From the NCBI RefSeq assembly GCF_023101165.1, contig NZ_CP078076.1, forward strand, positions 1,798,001 to 1,862,000: a DNA stretch of 64,000 nucleotides, written 5' to 3'. Source of the DNA: Microbacterium sufflavum (lineage in GTDB: Bacteria; Actinomycetota; Actinomycetes; Actinomycetales; Microbacteriaceae). Every line of letters begins with the position of its first letter. The stretch's first letter is position 1. Positions 1 through 7,097 of the stretch are shown one piece after another. The position numbers were made by a program, and so were the translations under genes. The notes beneath the pieces were generated by a model. That model was not told where the DNA came from, searched no databases, and was given only the letters and a program-made list of their open reading frames with translations.

Positions 1-546
1 CCGATCACCCCCAACAGCTCCGCCTGGCTGGACGCCAGTCTCGCCGCGCTCGATGACACACCGCTCACCGCCGACGAGCGGATGGCCGTCGCCCTCGCGA
101 TCACCGGCCACGCTCGCTGGTGCGGCATCGTGCAGGCGGGGTACTCGGAGCAGTCCCGCTCCTCCGGTCTCTCCGCCGAAGAGGTGGCGATGCGGGAGGC
201 GTCGCTGTTCGATCGGGTGATCTCGGCCGAGGAGTTCCCCGCGCTCCGCCGGGCGATCGAGGACGGCGTGTTCCTGTCGCCGGCCGATCCGTTCCGCTTC
301 GCCGTGGAGCGCACGCTCGACGGTGTCGCGGCCTACCTCGACGGTCTCGATCGTGGGGAGCAGCACCGGGTCTCCGAGGAGTGGGTCGCCCTCGATGCGG
401 CGGAGCTCGCCGGGGACAAGCGCCTCAAGGAGGCGCAGAAGGCCAGCCGTGATGCCGAGAAGGCGCTGCGCGCGGCGCGCAAGCTCGAGCGTCAGGCTCT
501 TCGCGAGGCGCGCGAACGGGTGGCGAAGGCCAGGAAGTCCGGCTGA
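1..546 (+). CDS. TetR/AcrR-family regulator, C-terminal part (5' end outside window)
   Basis: The reading frame is open from base 1, so only the C-terminal ligand-binding part of the protein is present. The segment resembles the C-terminal helical domain of TetR-type repressors: helical, with an aromatic/acidic patch and a PFRFAVERTLDGVAAYLDGL stretch near residue 100 of the visible part. The DNA-binding HTH lies upstream of the window and is not seen. An unusual feature is the last 40 or so residues, which form a lysine/arginine/alanine/glutamate-rich helix (KEAQKASRDAEKALRAARKL) predicted to be a basic coiled coil extending past the TetR fold. The next gene starts 38 nt downstream on the same strand. 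The family call is moderate because the HTH is missing. Confidence 0.6.
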   Translation, partial: PITPNSSAWLDASLAALDDTPLTADERMAVALAITGHARWCGIVQAGYSEQSRSSGLSAEEVAMREASLFDRVISAEEFPALRRAIEDGVFLSPADPFRFAVERTLDGVAAYLDGLDRGEQHRVSEEWVALDAAELAGDKRLKEAQKASRDAEKALRAARKLERQALREARERVAKARKSG

Positions 547-584
547 GCGACCCCGGCGCCGCGCCGGATGGGCAGGATGGGGGG

Positions 585-1514
585 ATGACGACCGCTCCGC
601 ACCGCGCTCACTTCGATTTCTCGATCACGTTCGCCAACGGCGGCGGCATGCACGGGGAGGGGTTCCGCCTCGACCTTCCCCGGGAAGACCTCTCGGCCGA
701 GGAGATCGGCACCCTGCTCGTCCGCCACCTGGGACTGGCGCTGGTCGACGAGGTGCACCTCCGCGACCTGCGCATCGTCGAGGAGCCGCATCGCGGAAGC
801 CGCGGAGTCGAGGCACCGAGCGGCGGTGGGGCCGAGGACCGCATCGTGGATCTCAGCCACCCCATCGAGGCCGGGATGATCACCTATCCCGGGCTGCCGG
901 CGCCGACCATCGCCCCGTTCCTCACGCGCGCCGCATCCCGGGAGCGCTACGCGCCGGGGACCGAGTTCGCGATGGACGTGATCACGATGATCGGCAACAC
1001 CGGCACCTACCTCGACGCCCCCTGGCACCGCTACGGCGACGGCGACGATCTCGCCGCACTCGACCTGCGCACCCTGGTCGGCCTCCCCGCCGAGGTATTC
1101 CACCTGCGCGATGCCTGGTCGCCCGAGCGCCGCGGCATCCGTGCGGCGACCCTGGCGGACCGCGACCTGCGGGGCTCGGCGGTCCTCCTCGACACGGGGT
1201 GGAGCAGGCTCTTCGGCACGCCCGACTATGCGGAGGGGGCGCCGTACCTCACGGAGGACGGCGCCCGCTTCCTGGTCGAGGCGGGGGTGCGCCTGGTCGG
1301 GATCGACTCGCTCAACATCGACGACACCGAGAGCGGCGGAGAGCGTCCGGCGCACAGCATCCTCCTCGCCGCCGGCGTGCACGTGGTCGAGCACCTCACG
1401 GATCTCGACGCGGTGCCCTCGCGGGGTGCCCGCTTCACCGCGGCCCCGCCCGCGATCCGCGGGTTCGGCACCTTCCCGGTGCGGGCGTTCGCCACGGTGC
1501 CCGCGTCCCACTGA
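585..1514 (+). CDS. Cyclase/kynurenine-formamidase-family protein with an extra N-terminal domain
   Basis: A 309-residue protein. Residues 8-70 form a small alpha/beta domain (FDFSITFANGGGMHGEGFRL, then LVDEVHLRDLRIVEE) that I remember as a short stand-alone hypothetical protein in related bacteria. Residues 86-300 are a cyclase-family (KynB/polyketide cyclase-like) domain beginning IVDLSHPIEAGMITYPG. In KynB the metal site is HxGTHxDxPxH; here it reads N138-T-G-T-Y142-L-D144-A-P-W-H148, so two metal-ligand histidines are replaced by Asn and Tyr while Asp144 and His148 remain. A later AHSILLAAGVHVVEHLTDL segment keeps the family His and Glu. ATG start with CAGGAT six bases upstream suggests a leaderless transcript. 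The family assignment is firm; substrate and metal content are unknown. Confidence 0.8.
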   Translation: MTTAPHRAHFDFSITFANGGGMHGEGFRLDLPREDLSAEEIGTLLVRHLGLALVDEVHLRDLRIVEEPHRGSRGVEAPSGGGAEDRIVDLSHPIEAGMITYPGLPAPTIAPFLTRAASRERYAPGTEFAMDVITMIGNTGTYLDAPWHRYGDGDDLAALDLRTLVGLPAEVFHLRDAWSPERRGIRAATLADRDLRGSAVLLDTGWSRLFGTPDYAEGAPYLTEDGARFLVEAGVRLVGIDSLNIDDTESGGERPAHSILLAAGVHVVEHLTDLDAVPSRGARFTAAPPAIRGFGTFPVRAFATVPASH

Positions 1515-1527
1515 TCACACGAGTCAC

Positions 1528-1557
1528 ATGGGTTTACACGCGTCCCAGGAAACCCAT
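1528..1557. promoter_or_regulatory. Perfect 8-bp inverted repeat overlapping the promoter of the BldC-like gene
   Basis: ATGGGTTT (1528-1535) and AAACCCAT (1550-1557) are perfect inverted arms separated by 14 nt. They overlap a plausible promoter (see 1533-1560). The placement suggests an operator, possibly autoregulatory for the small HTH protein at 1590. Binding is an inference. Confidence 0.45.
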
Positions 1558-1560
1558 AGA
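1533..1560 (+). promoter_or_regulatory. Candidate promoter of the BldC-like gene
   Basis: TTTACA (1533-1538, five of six bases matching TTGACA) and CATAGA (1555-1560) are separated by 16 nt and lie about 30 nt before the ATG at 1590. Both hexamers overlap the arms of the inverted repeat. Confidence 0.4.
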
Positions 1561-1589
1561 GTGTGCACATCGAGAAAGGGGTACGTGGG

Positions 1590-1781
1590 ATGCCCGAGGT
1601 TCCAGATGTCCGATTCCTGACGGTGGCCGAGGTCGCCGAGCTCATGCGCGTGTCCAAGATGACCGTGTACCGGCTCGTGCACTCCGGAGAGCTGCCCGCC
1701 ATCCGCTTCGGCCGCAGCTACCGCGTCCCGGAGTCGGCCGTGGCCGAGGCGCTGCAGCGACCGATCGCCGACGCGGGTTGA
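1590..1781 (+). CDS. BldC-like helix-turn-helix DNA-binding protein
   Basis: A 63-residue protein that is almost entirely one MerR/excisionase-type winged HTH: FLTVAEVAELMRVSKMTVYR followed by LVHSGELPAIRFGRSYRVPE. This is the architecture of BldC, a small actinobacterial developmental regulator, and of phage excisionases. Nothing phage-like surrounds it, so BldC-like is preferred. The ATG at 1590 was chosen because GAAAGGGG lies at the right distance (1574-1581); a GTG at 1563 is in frame but has no ribosome-binding site. The inverted repeat upstream may be its target. It is followed 118 nt later by the bS22 gene on the same strand. Confidence 0.8.
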   Translation: MPEVPDVRFLTVAEVAELMRVSKMTVYRLVHSGELPAIRFGRSYRVPESAVAEALQRPIADAG

Positions 1782-1816
1782 TCCGCAGGGCGGCGCGAGG
1801 CGGCCCGTGGGTTTGC

Positions 1817-1875
1817 TAGGATGATCCGAGGCATTTTTTCGTGCCCGTACCCGGGTGTCCGATTCGGCGACACCC
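1817..1875 (+). promoter_or_regulatory. Candidate -10 box and 5'-leader hairpin of the bS22 gene
   Basis: TAGGAT at 1817-1822 resembles an actinobacterial -10 box; no good -35 is seen at 17 nt. The presumed leader contains a hairpin: GGGTGTC (1853-1859) pairs with GACACCC (1869-1875) around a 9-nt loop, 24 nt before the start codon. It could influence translation of this very small, highly basic ribosomal protein. Confidence 0.35.
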
Positions 1876-1899
1876 AGCCCCTGACTTAGTGAGGTTTCC

Positions 1900-1998
1900 G
1901 TGGGTTCTGTCATCAAGAAGCGCCGCAAGCGCATGGCGAAGAAGAAGCACCGCAAGCTGCTTCGCAAGACTCGCCACCAGCGCCGCAACAAGAAGTAA
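1900..1998 (+). CDS. 30S ribosomal protein bS22 (AURKAIP1/COX24-domain protein)
   Basis: A 32-residue, extremely basic protein (MGSVIKKRRKRMAKKKHRKL, then LRKTRHQRRNKK). It matches the actinobacterial AURKAIP1/COX24-domain protein identified as the extra small-subunit protein bS22. GTG start at 1900 is preceded by AGTGAGG at 1888-1894. It is too short to appear in ordinary ORF lists. A UUCG-capped terminator follows immediately, so it is probably monocistronic. Confidence 0.93.
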   Translation: MGSVIKKRRKRMAKKKHRKLLRKTRHQRRNKK

Positions 1999-2012
1999 GC
2001 GGCCAGACACCG

Positions 2013-2040
2013 AGCGCCTGTCTTCGGACGGGCGCTTTGT
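2013..2040 (+). terminator. Rho-independent terminator after the bS22 gene
   Basis: AGCGCCTGTC (2013-2022) pairs with GACGGGCGCT (2027-2036) with one G-U pair around a TTCG tetraloop, followed by TTGT. Confidence 0.8.
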
Positions 2041-2073
2041 GTCTCTGCCGTGCCGCACCGCCGAGAGGATGTC

Positions 2074-2376
2074 ATGAAGTCGATCACCGTCGCCGAGCTC
2101 GCCGAGCGCTCCGGTACCCCGCTCATCGATGTCCGGGAGGTGCACGAGTTCGCCGCCGGCCACGTGCCGGGCGCGGTGAACATCCCGATGTCCGAGATCG
2201 GCAACCGTCTCGACGAACTGCCCGCTGAGTCCTTCGACGTGATCTGCCAGGCCGGCGGCCGTTCGGCTCGCGTGGTCGAGGCGCTCGAGGCGCGCGGCTA
2301 TGACGCGACGAACGTCGAGGGCGGCACGGGCGAGTGGATCGCGCAGGGTCGCGAGGTCGAGGTGCCGTCGGCGTGA
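2074..2376 (+). CDS. Rhodanese-like sulfurtransferase domain protein
   Basis: A 100-residue single-domain rhodanese. LIDVREVHEFAAGHVPGAVN is the classic N-terminal CH2 motif, and the active-site loop is C58-QAGGRS, retaining the cysteine that carries persulfide. Proteins of this size act as periplasmic or cytoplasmic sulfur carriers or sulfur-handling enzymes; the acceptor is unknown. ATG at 2074 follows GAGAGGA at 2063-2069. The stop overlaps the next start (GTGA), so it is translationally coupled to the glutaredoxin-like gene. That pairing suggests a thiol or sulfur-redox role, which is an inference. Confidence 0.88.
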   Translation: MKSITVAELAERSGTPLIDVREVHEFAAGHVPGAVNIPMSEIGNRLDELPAESFDVICQAGGRSARVVEALEARGYDATNVEGGTGEWIAQGREVEVPSA

Positions 2377-2669
2377 CCACGCTCACCCTGATCGGCAAGC
2401 CCGACTGCCATCTGTGCGACGTGGCCTCCGAGGTCGTCGACGCCGTGGTCGCCGAGCTGCCCGACGCCGCCGCCGAGCGGATCGAGATCGTCGAGGCGTC
2501 GATCGCGGAAGACCCCGCGCTGTACGAGCAGTGGTGGGAGAAGATCCCGGTGGTGCTGATCGACGGCCGCCTGCACGCCCACTGGCGCGTCTCGCCCGAC
2601 CGCCTGCGCGAGGCGCTGGAGGAAGCCGTGAGCGCCGACGCCCTGACCGATCAGGAGACACCCCGATGA
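2373..2669 (+). CDS. Glutaredoxin/thioredoxin-like protein (DUF836 type)
   Basis: A 98-residue thioredoxin-fold protein. TLIGKPDCHLCD gives the redox motif C12-H-L-C15, and KIPVVLIDGRLHAHWRVSPD contains the cis-proline and the strand that follows. Length and motif fit the glutaredoxin-family DUF836 proteins common in actinobacteria. The start is the GTG at 2373 overlapping the rhodanese stop; the stop overlaps the next ATG. Its partner reductase and substrate cannot be read from sequence. Confidence 0.85.
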   Translation: MTTLTLIGKPDCHLCDVASEVVDAVVAELPDAAAERIEIVEASIAEDPALYEQWWEKIPVVLIDGRLHAHWRVSPDRLREALEEAVSADALTDQETPR

Positions 2670-2968
2670 CCATTCGCCATGTCGTGGCCTGGAAGCTCGC
2701 CGCCGACGATGCGCAGACCCGCGCGGACCAGGCGGCCGAGGTCGCCCGCCGGCTGAACGCGCTCGACGGAGTCGTGCCCCAGCTGCTCCGGGTTTCCGCC
2801 GGCGCCAACGTCGCCCACTCCGACTTGAACTGGGACGTGACCCTGGTCGCGGACGTGGAGTCGCTCACGGCGCTCGAGGAGTACCAGGTGCACCCCGCGC
2901 ACGTGGAGGTCGCGGGATACATCCGCTCGGTGGTCGCGTCCCGGGTCGCCGTCGACTTCGAGGTCTGA
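2666..2968 (+). CDS. Dabb-family (stress-responsive alpha/beta barrel) protein
   Basis: A 100-residue protein with the ferredoxin-like Dabb fold: MTIRHVVAWKL opening strand, central LNWDVTLVADVESLTALEEY, and YQVHPAHVEVAGYIRSVVAS. The HxxH/E-HPAH signature near residue 78 is typical of the family, whose members are small dimeric barrels with varied roles. It is the third gene of an overlapping set with the rhodanese and glutaredoxin-like genes (ATGA overlap at 2666). Function unknown. Confidence 0.85.
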   Translation: MTIRHVVAWKLAADDAQTRADQAAEVARRLNALDGVVPQLLRVSAGANVAHSDLNWDVTLVADVESLTALEEYQVHPAHVEVAGYIRSVVASRVAVDFEV

Positions 2969-3066
2969 CGCTCGCACCGGCATGCCTGCCGCATACGTAA
3001 TTCCCACATTGATTGGTGGGACCCCTCAATTCGCGTGAGCCGCAGACCAGACTCCTTCGCAAAGCA

Positions 3067-3083
3067 CCGCTCAGAGTGAGCGG
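3067..3083 (+). other. Hairpin in the 5' leader of the secreted-protein gene
   Basis: CCGCTCA (3067-3073) pairs perfectly with TGAGCGG (3077-3083) around GAG. It ends 8 nt before the ribosome-binding site of the gene at 3107, so it may affect mRNA stability or translation. Confidence 0.35.
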
Positions 3084-3106
3084 GCTGTGACGAGAGGAAC
3101 GTTGAA

Positions 3107-3463
3107 ATGCGGAAATGGAAGTCCATCCTTGGTGCGGCGGCGATCTTTGCCCTCGCGGCGGGGACCTCAGCGCCAGCACAAGCCGCGGACTCGGCCGGAG
3201 CTAGCTGCGGTACTACAGTGACGAGTTGTGTCCTGACGATCAAGACGCATACAAGTTCGGGCAACGTGACCATCAACTGGCACAACACCAACGCCACGAC
3301 GACACTCAAAGTGACGCTCTTCGGGCCATACAACTATCAGTGCACGCTCGAAGGCACAGGTGCCTCGGGTTCGAAGGTCTGCCCGAGTGTGCCGGGCGGG
3401 GATATGAAACTCACGGTGTACAAGCCCTTGAACAAGTACGCGTACTACGGAGCGGCTTGGTAG
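3107..3463 (+). CDS. Small secreted protein with four cysteines, no recognised family
   Basis: A 118-residue protein with a clear Sec signal peptide: basic MRKWK, hydrophobic core, cleavage expected after APAQA at residue 26. The mature 92 residues are rich in Thr, Asn, Ser and Tyr and contain four Cys (SCGTT, SCVLT, QCTLE, VCPSV), enough for two disulfides. Alternating patterns such as NVTINWHNTNATTTLKVTLF suggest a beta-sandwich. GAGAGGA at 3092-3098 gives a good ribosome-binding site. Base composition is visibly lower in GC than the neighbours, hinting at recent acquisition. I recognise no family; an extracellular binding, adhesion or inhibitor role is only possible. Confidence 0.75.
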   Translation: MRKWKSILGAAAIFALAAGTSAPAQAADSAGASCGTTVTSCVLTIKTHTSSGNVTINWHNTNATTTLKVTLFGPYNYQCTLEGTGASGSKVCPSVPGGDMKLTVYKPLNKYAYYGAAW

Positions 3464-3492
3464 GTCGCGACGATTGTCTCCCCTGATGTCAG

Positions 3493-3527
3493 CCCGCGGC
3501 GGATGCTGTTGAGGCAGCCGCCGCGGG
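3493..3527 (+). terminator. Hairpin after the secreted-protein gene
   Basis: CCCGCGGCGG (3493-3502) pairs perfectly with CCGCCGCGGG (3518-3527) over a 15-nt loop. No T-tract follows, so termination efficiency is uncertain. Confidence 0.55.
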
Positions 3528-3599
3528 GTGCGTCGGGTAGCTGGCTGGGCTGCGATTCGCACCGAAACACAAACGTAATGCGGTCGTCTGCCCGTGTCA

Positions 3600-3629
3600 T
3601 TGGTCACGCGACGAGCCGCATGTTTAGAT
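3600..3629 (+). promoter_or_regulatory. Candidate promoter of the amino-acid ABC importer
   Basis: TTGGTC (3600-3605) and TTAGAT (3624-3629) are spaced by 18 nt and lie about 50 nt before the ATG at 3681. The match to consensus is moderate. Confidence 0.35.
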
Positions 3630-3680
3630 GATCTCCTACCCGTCCGCGGGCGCACCCGCCCCCGAACCCCAGGAGTCGAC

Positions 3681-4493
3681 ATGCCTCGTCGTACCCTCTT
3701 CGCCGGTCTCGCACTCGTGGCCACCGCCACGTTCGCGCTCGCCGGATGCGCCACCGGATCGACCGACGCGGGCAGCAGCGACGCTCCCGCGGCCGGCGAC
3801 GAATACGGTCTGATCGAGGCGGGCACCCTCTCTGTCTGCTCCGACATCCCCTACCCGCCGTTCGAGTTCCAGGGCGACGATGGAGAGTACACGGGCTTCG
3901 ACATCGACCTGCTGGGCGCGATCGCGAAGCAGCTCGACCTGAAGCTTTCGGTGCAGGATGTGGGCTTCGAAGCTCTGCAGTCCGGGACCACCTTGGCGGC
4001 CGGTACGTGCGACGTCGGCGCCTCGGCCATGACGATCACCGAGGAGCGCAAGGCCAACATCGACTTCTCCGACCCGTACTACGACTCGCTGCAGTCGCTC
4101 CTGGTGCGCACCGACTCGGGCATCGAGTCGATCGACGACCTCGACGGGAAGAACGTGGGCGTGCAGCAGGGCACGACGGGTGAGTCCTACGCCGGGGAGA
4201 ACGCGAAGGGCGCTCAGCTCGTGCAGTACCCGTCGGACGGCGAGCTGTGGCCGGCCATGCAGGCCGGGCAGATCGACGCGATCCTGCAGGACCAGCCGGT
4301 GAACCTCGAGCACGAGAAGGCCGACTCCGCCTACAAGATCGTGGAAACGTACGAGACCGACGAGTCCTACGGCTTCGCGTTCGCGAAGGGCGAGAAGGAT
4401 GCTCTTCTCGAGGCGGTCAACGGCGCGCTGAAGGACCTCCGCGACAGCGGCGAGTACCAGAAGATCTACGACGAGTACTTCACGGCCAACTGA
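3681..4493 (+). CDS. Polar amino-acid ABC importer, substrate-binding lipoprotein
   Basis: A 270-residue family-3 extracellular solute-binding protein. A lipoprotein signal ends LALAGC with Cys23 as the lipidated residue. The mature part has the family pattern GTLSVCSDIPYPPFEFQGDD, YTGFDIDLLGAIAKQL, MTITEERKANIDFSDPYYDS and VGVQQGTTGESYA. These proteins bind polar or basic amino acids such as glutamine, glutamate, cystine or arginine; the exact ligand cannot be assigned. The ATG at 3681 was chosen over an upstream frame extension because CAGGAG is at 3670-3675 and it gives the signal peptide. First gene of a three-gene importer. Confidence 0.92.
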   Translation: MPRRTLFAGLALVATATFALAGCATGSTDAGSSDAPAAGDEYGLIEAGTLSVCSDIPYPPFEFQGDDGEYTGFDIDLLGAIAKQLDLKLSVQDVGFEALQSGTTLAAGTCDVGASAMTITEERKANIDFSDPYYDSLQSLLVRTDSGIESIDDLDGKNVGVQQGTTGESYAGENAKGAQLVQYPSDGELWPAMQAGQIDAILQDQPVNLEHEKADSAYKIVETYETDESYGFAFAKGEKDALLEAVNGALKDLRDSGEYQKIYDEYFTAN

Positions 4494-4527
4494 AGACGGA
4501 ACTGAGTCGGTCGGGAGGACCTTGACA

Positions 4528-5325
4528 ATGGCGTTGAGGCGCACCACGAAGAAGAAGCTGTACCGCTACACCGTCTATGCGGTGCTGATCGCTCTCGTCA
4601 TCTGGGCGGCGATCAGCACCGACTGGGCGCGGATCGCCACGATGTACTTCAACCCGGAGATCGCGGCGAAGATGCTCCCGGGGATCATCACCACCGCGCT
4701 CGTGAACACCCTGTGGTTCACCGCCGTGGCGTTCGTGGGCGGTTTGCTGCTCGGCGTGGTCCTCGCGCTGATGAAGCTGTCGGAGATCGGGCCGTTCCGC
4801 TGGATCGCGACGTGCTGGATCGAACTGTTCCGCGGACTCCCGGCGATCCTCACGATCTTCGCGATCGCCTACATCGTGCCGATCGGCATGGGTATCCCCG
4901 GTACGAAGCTCGGCGGGCCGGTAGTCCTCGGGCTGATCGGTCTGATCCTCGTGGCATCGGCGTACATGGCCGAGACCATTCGCGCCGGCCTGCAGGCGGT
5001 GCCGAAGGGGCAGACCGAGGCGGCCCGCTCGCTCGGCATGTCGCCCATGAAGACGACGTTCTGGATCGTGGTGCCGCAGGGCTTCCGCATCATCATCCCG
5101 CCGCTGACGAACGAGTTCGTGCTGCTGCTGAAGGACACCTCGCTGCTGTTCGTGGCCGGGTCGTTCATCTGGTCGAAGGAGCTCACGACGTTCGCCCGCG
5201 ACGCCAGTACGCAGAACGCCAACGGGACGCCGCTGATCATGGCTGCGATCCTGTACCTGATCGTGACGATCCCCCTCACGCGGTTCAGCGCGTGGCTGGA
5301 GCGACGGATGGCGAGGAGCCGATGA
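4528..5325 (+). CDS. Polar amino-acid ABC importer, permease
   Basis: A 265-residue HisM/GlnP-type membrane protein with about five to six membrane segments. It contains the EAA coupling loop in [20 protein letters not shown] and [11 protein letters not shown] near the third helix. The ATG at 4528 lies 8 nt after GGGAGGAC, whereas a TTG at 4522 would be too close to it. It sits 34 nt after the binding protein and overlaps the ATPase gene by ATGA, so the permease and ATPase are translationally coupled. The single permease presumably forms a homodimer. Confidence 0.92.
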   Translation: MALRRTTKKKLYRYTVYAVLIALVIWAAISTDWARIATMYFNPEIAAKMLPGIITTALVNTLWFTAVAFVGGLLLGVVLALMKLSEIGPFRWIATCWIELFRGLPAILTIFAIAYIVPIGMGIPGTKLGGPVVLGLIGLILVASAYMAETIRAGLQAVPKGQTEAARSLGMSPMKTTFWIVVPQGFRIIIPPLTNEFVLLLKDTSLLFVAGSFIWSKELTTFARDASTQNANGTPLIMAAILYLIVTIPLTRFSAWLERRMARSR

Positions 5326-6077
5326 CCACCGATCTGATCGACGTCCACGCGCCCGCGATCGACATCCAGGGGCTCGTGAAGACGTTCGGAGACAACGAGG
5401 TGCTCAAGGGCATCGACCTCACGGTCACGGCAGGCGAGGTCGTCTGCGTGATCGGCCCGTCCGGCTCCGGCAAGTCCACGCTGCTGCGCTCGGTGAACCT
5501 GCTGGAGGAGCCCACCGGTGGCAAGGTGCTGATCGAGGGCATCGACATCACCGACCCCGACGTCGACATCGACCGGGTGCGCACCCGCATCGGCATGGTG
5601 TTCCAGAGCTTCAACCTGTTCCCGCACCTGAGCGTGCTCGGCAACCTGACGATCGCGCAGCAGCGGGTGAAGAAGCGGTCGAAGGCGGAGTCCGAGAAGG
5701 TCGCGCACGCGATGCTGGAGCGAGTGGGCCTGGCCGAGAAGGCGGGCGCCTATCCGGGTCACCTGTCGGGCGGGCAGCAGCAGCGCGTCGCGATCGCCCG
5801 AGCGCTGTGCATGAACCCCGACATGATGCTCTTCGACGAGCCCACCTCCGCGCTCGACCCCGAGCTGGTCGGCGAGGTGCTGTCGGTCATGCGGTCGCTC
5901 GCCGACGAGGGCATGACGATGCTGGTCGTGACCCACGAGATGGGCTTCGCGCGTGAGGTCGGCTCGCGGCTGATCTTCATGGACGGCGGTCACATCGTCG
6001 AGGAGGGCGACCCGCACGAGGTGCTCGCCGATCCGCAGCACCAGCGCACCAGGGACTTCCTGTCCCGCGTGCTCTGA
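5322..6077 (+). CDS. Polar amino-acid ABC importer, ATP-binding protein
   Basis: A 251-residue ABC ATPase of the GlnQ/HisP class. Walker A is GPSGSGKST, signature LSGGQQQR, Walker [15 protein letters not shown], and the H-loop [12 protein letters not shown]. It energises uptake with the permease at 4528 and binding protein at 3681. A strong terminator follows, closing the operon. Confidence 0.95.
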   Translation: MTTDLIDVHAPAIDIQGLVKTFGDNEVLKGIDLTVTAGEVVCVIGPSGSGKSTLLRSVNLLEEPTGGKVLIEGIDITDPDVDIDRVRTRIGMVFQSFNLFPHLSVLGNLTIAQQRVKKRSKAESEKVAHAMLERVGLAEKAGAYPGHLSGGQQQRVAIARALCMNPDMMLFDEPTSALDPELVGEVLSVMRSLADEGMTMLVVTHEMGFAREVGSRLIFMDGGHIVEEGDPHEVLADPQHQRTRDFLSRVL

Positions 6078-6091
6078 AGCACCGACGAACG

Positions 6092-6133
6092 AACCCCCTG
6101 CCGCCGGGATGGCGACAGGGGGTTTCGTTCTTC
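6092..6133 (+). terminator. Rho-independent terminator of the amino-acid importer operon
   Basis: AACCCCCTG (6092-6100) pairs with CAGGGGGTT (6116-6124) over a 15-nt loop, followed by TCGTTCTTCTT. Confidence 0.85.
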
Positions 6134-6349
6134 TTACCGCGGTCCCTCGGCTGCGACGACCTCCGCGGGGAGGCCGGAGACGCGCTACCGATATACAACG
6201 CGGCGGAAGGGCGTTCGGAGGCGTGGATCCGGAGGTTCGCCGGGTATCGTGTGCAGGTCGATCGCTGGGGCGGTCGACGGAATCTGGGGACAAGTCGGCG
6301 GCGATCCGGGACGGATCGGCGACGACTCGTGGTGACACAAGGGGGACCG

Positions 6350-7024
6350 ATGGCTGTCTTCGGCCGTCGTCGACGTGAGATCGACGTTGCGAACACACGC
6401 GCGGAATCGGCCGACGCCGCCGCGCCCGATGACGACGCGCTCCGCGCGCTCGAGGACCTGTTCTCGACACTCCCGCCACCGCCTCCGCGCCCCGCGCTGC
6501 GCGCGCACGCACTCGTCGACCGCGACGCGGGCCCGGCGCTCCTTCCGACCCTCACGCCCGGCGGCGATGACCCGATCGCACCGACCCCGGGCACACCCCT
6601 CATCGAGCGGGACACCTCGCTCGACCGCACCCGTACAGAACCTCAGGGAGAACGAATGGCACAACTGGAACAGTCCGTGCAGGAGCTTCTGACGATCGAC
6701 GGCGCCGTGGGCGTCGCGATCGCGGACTCCGCGTCCGGCATGGCTCTCGCGCAGGGCGGTCACCCCGCCTTCGACCTCGGTGTCGCCGCGGCCGGGAACT
6801 CCAATGTCGTCCGCGCGAAGCTGCAGACGATGAAGGAGCTCGGCATCGCCAGTCGGATCGACGACATCCTCATCACGCTCGACGACCAGTACCACCTGAT
6901 CAATGTGCTCAGCAGCAGCGGCACCGAAGGACTCTTCGTCTACCTGGTGCTCGACAAGGCGAAGGCGAACCTGGCGCTCGCCCGCCACAAGCTCGCCACC
7001 GTCGCCGGGCAGATCACCATCTGA
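6350..7024 (+). CDS. Roadblock/LC7-domain protein with disordered N-terminal extension
   Basis: A 224-residue protein. Residues 1-102 are charged and proline-rich (FSTLPPPPPRPALRAHALVD) and look disordered. Residues 103-224 form a roadblock/LC7 domain: MAQLEQSVQELLTIDGAVGV, ALAQGG, NVVRAKLQTMKELGI and the ILITLDDQYHLINVL strand. Roadblock proteins usually partner small Ras-like GTPases (MglA/MglB, actinobacterial conservons), but no GTPase gene is adjacent. An in-frame ATG at 6656, preceded by AGGGAG at 6645-6650, would yield the bare domain, so two products are possible. The long start at 6350 has AAGGGGG upstream. Role unknown, possibly polarity or signalling. Confidence 0.8.
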   Translation: MAVFGRRRREIDVANTRAESADAAAPDDDALRALEDLFSTLPPPPPRPALRAHALVDRDAGPALLPTLTPGGDDPIAPTPGTPLIERDTSLDRTRTEPQGERMAQLEQSVQELLTIDGAVGVAIADSASGMALAQGGHPAFDLGVAAAGNSNVVRAKLQTMKELGIASRIDDILITLDDQYHLINVLSSSGTEGLFVYLVLDKAKANLALARHKLATVAGQITI

Positions 7025-7038
7025 CCTGGAAACCGAAC

Positions 7039-7072
7039 GGAGACCCTGCGGCCAGACGGCCGCGGGGTCTCC
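7039..7072. terminator. Bidirectional terminator between convergent genes
   Basis: A 15-bp stem: GGAGACCCTGCGGCC (7039-7053) pairs with GGCCGCGGGGTCTCC (7058-7072) with one G-U pair and an AGAC loop. It separates the roadblock gene from the minus-strand importer operon. Confidence 0.75.
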
Positions 7073-7097
7073 GACGTTCCAGGTGGGCCTCCGCCGC

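Noticed and set aside
1590..1781. Phage excisionase interpretation of the small HTH protein
   Set aside because: No integrase, attachment site or other phage gene is nearby; a BldC-like chromosomal regulator is simpler.
6078..6349. Possible small gene in the 272-nt gap before the roadblock gene
   Set aside because: The gap holds a terminator and an ambiguous TATCGT-like box, but no short frame has both a ribosome-binding site and plausible composition.
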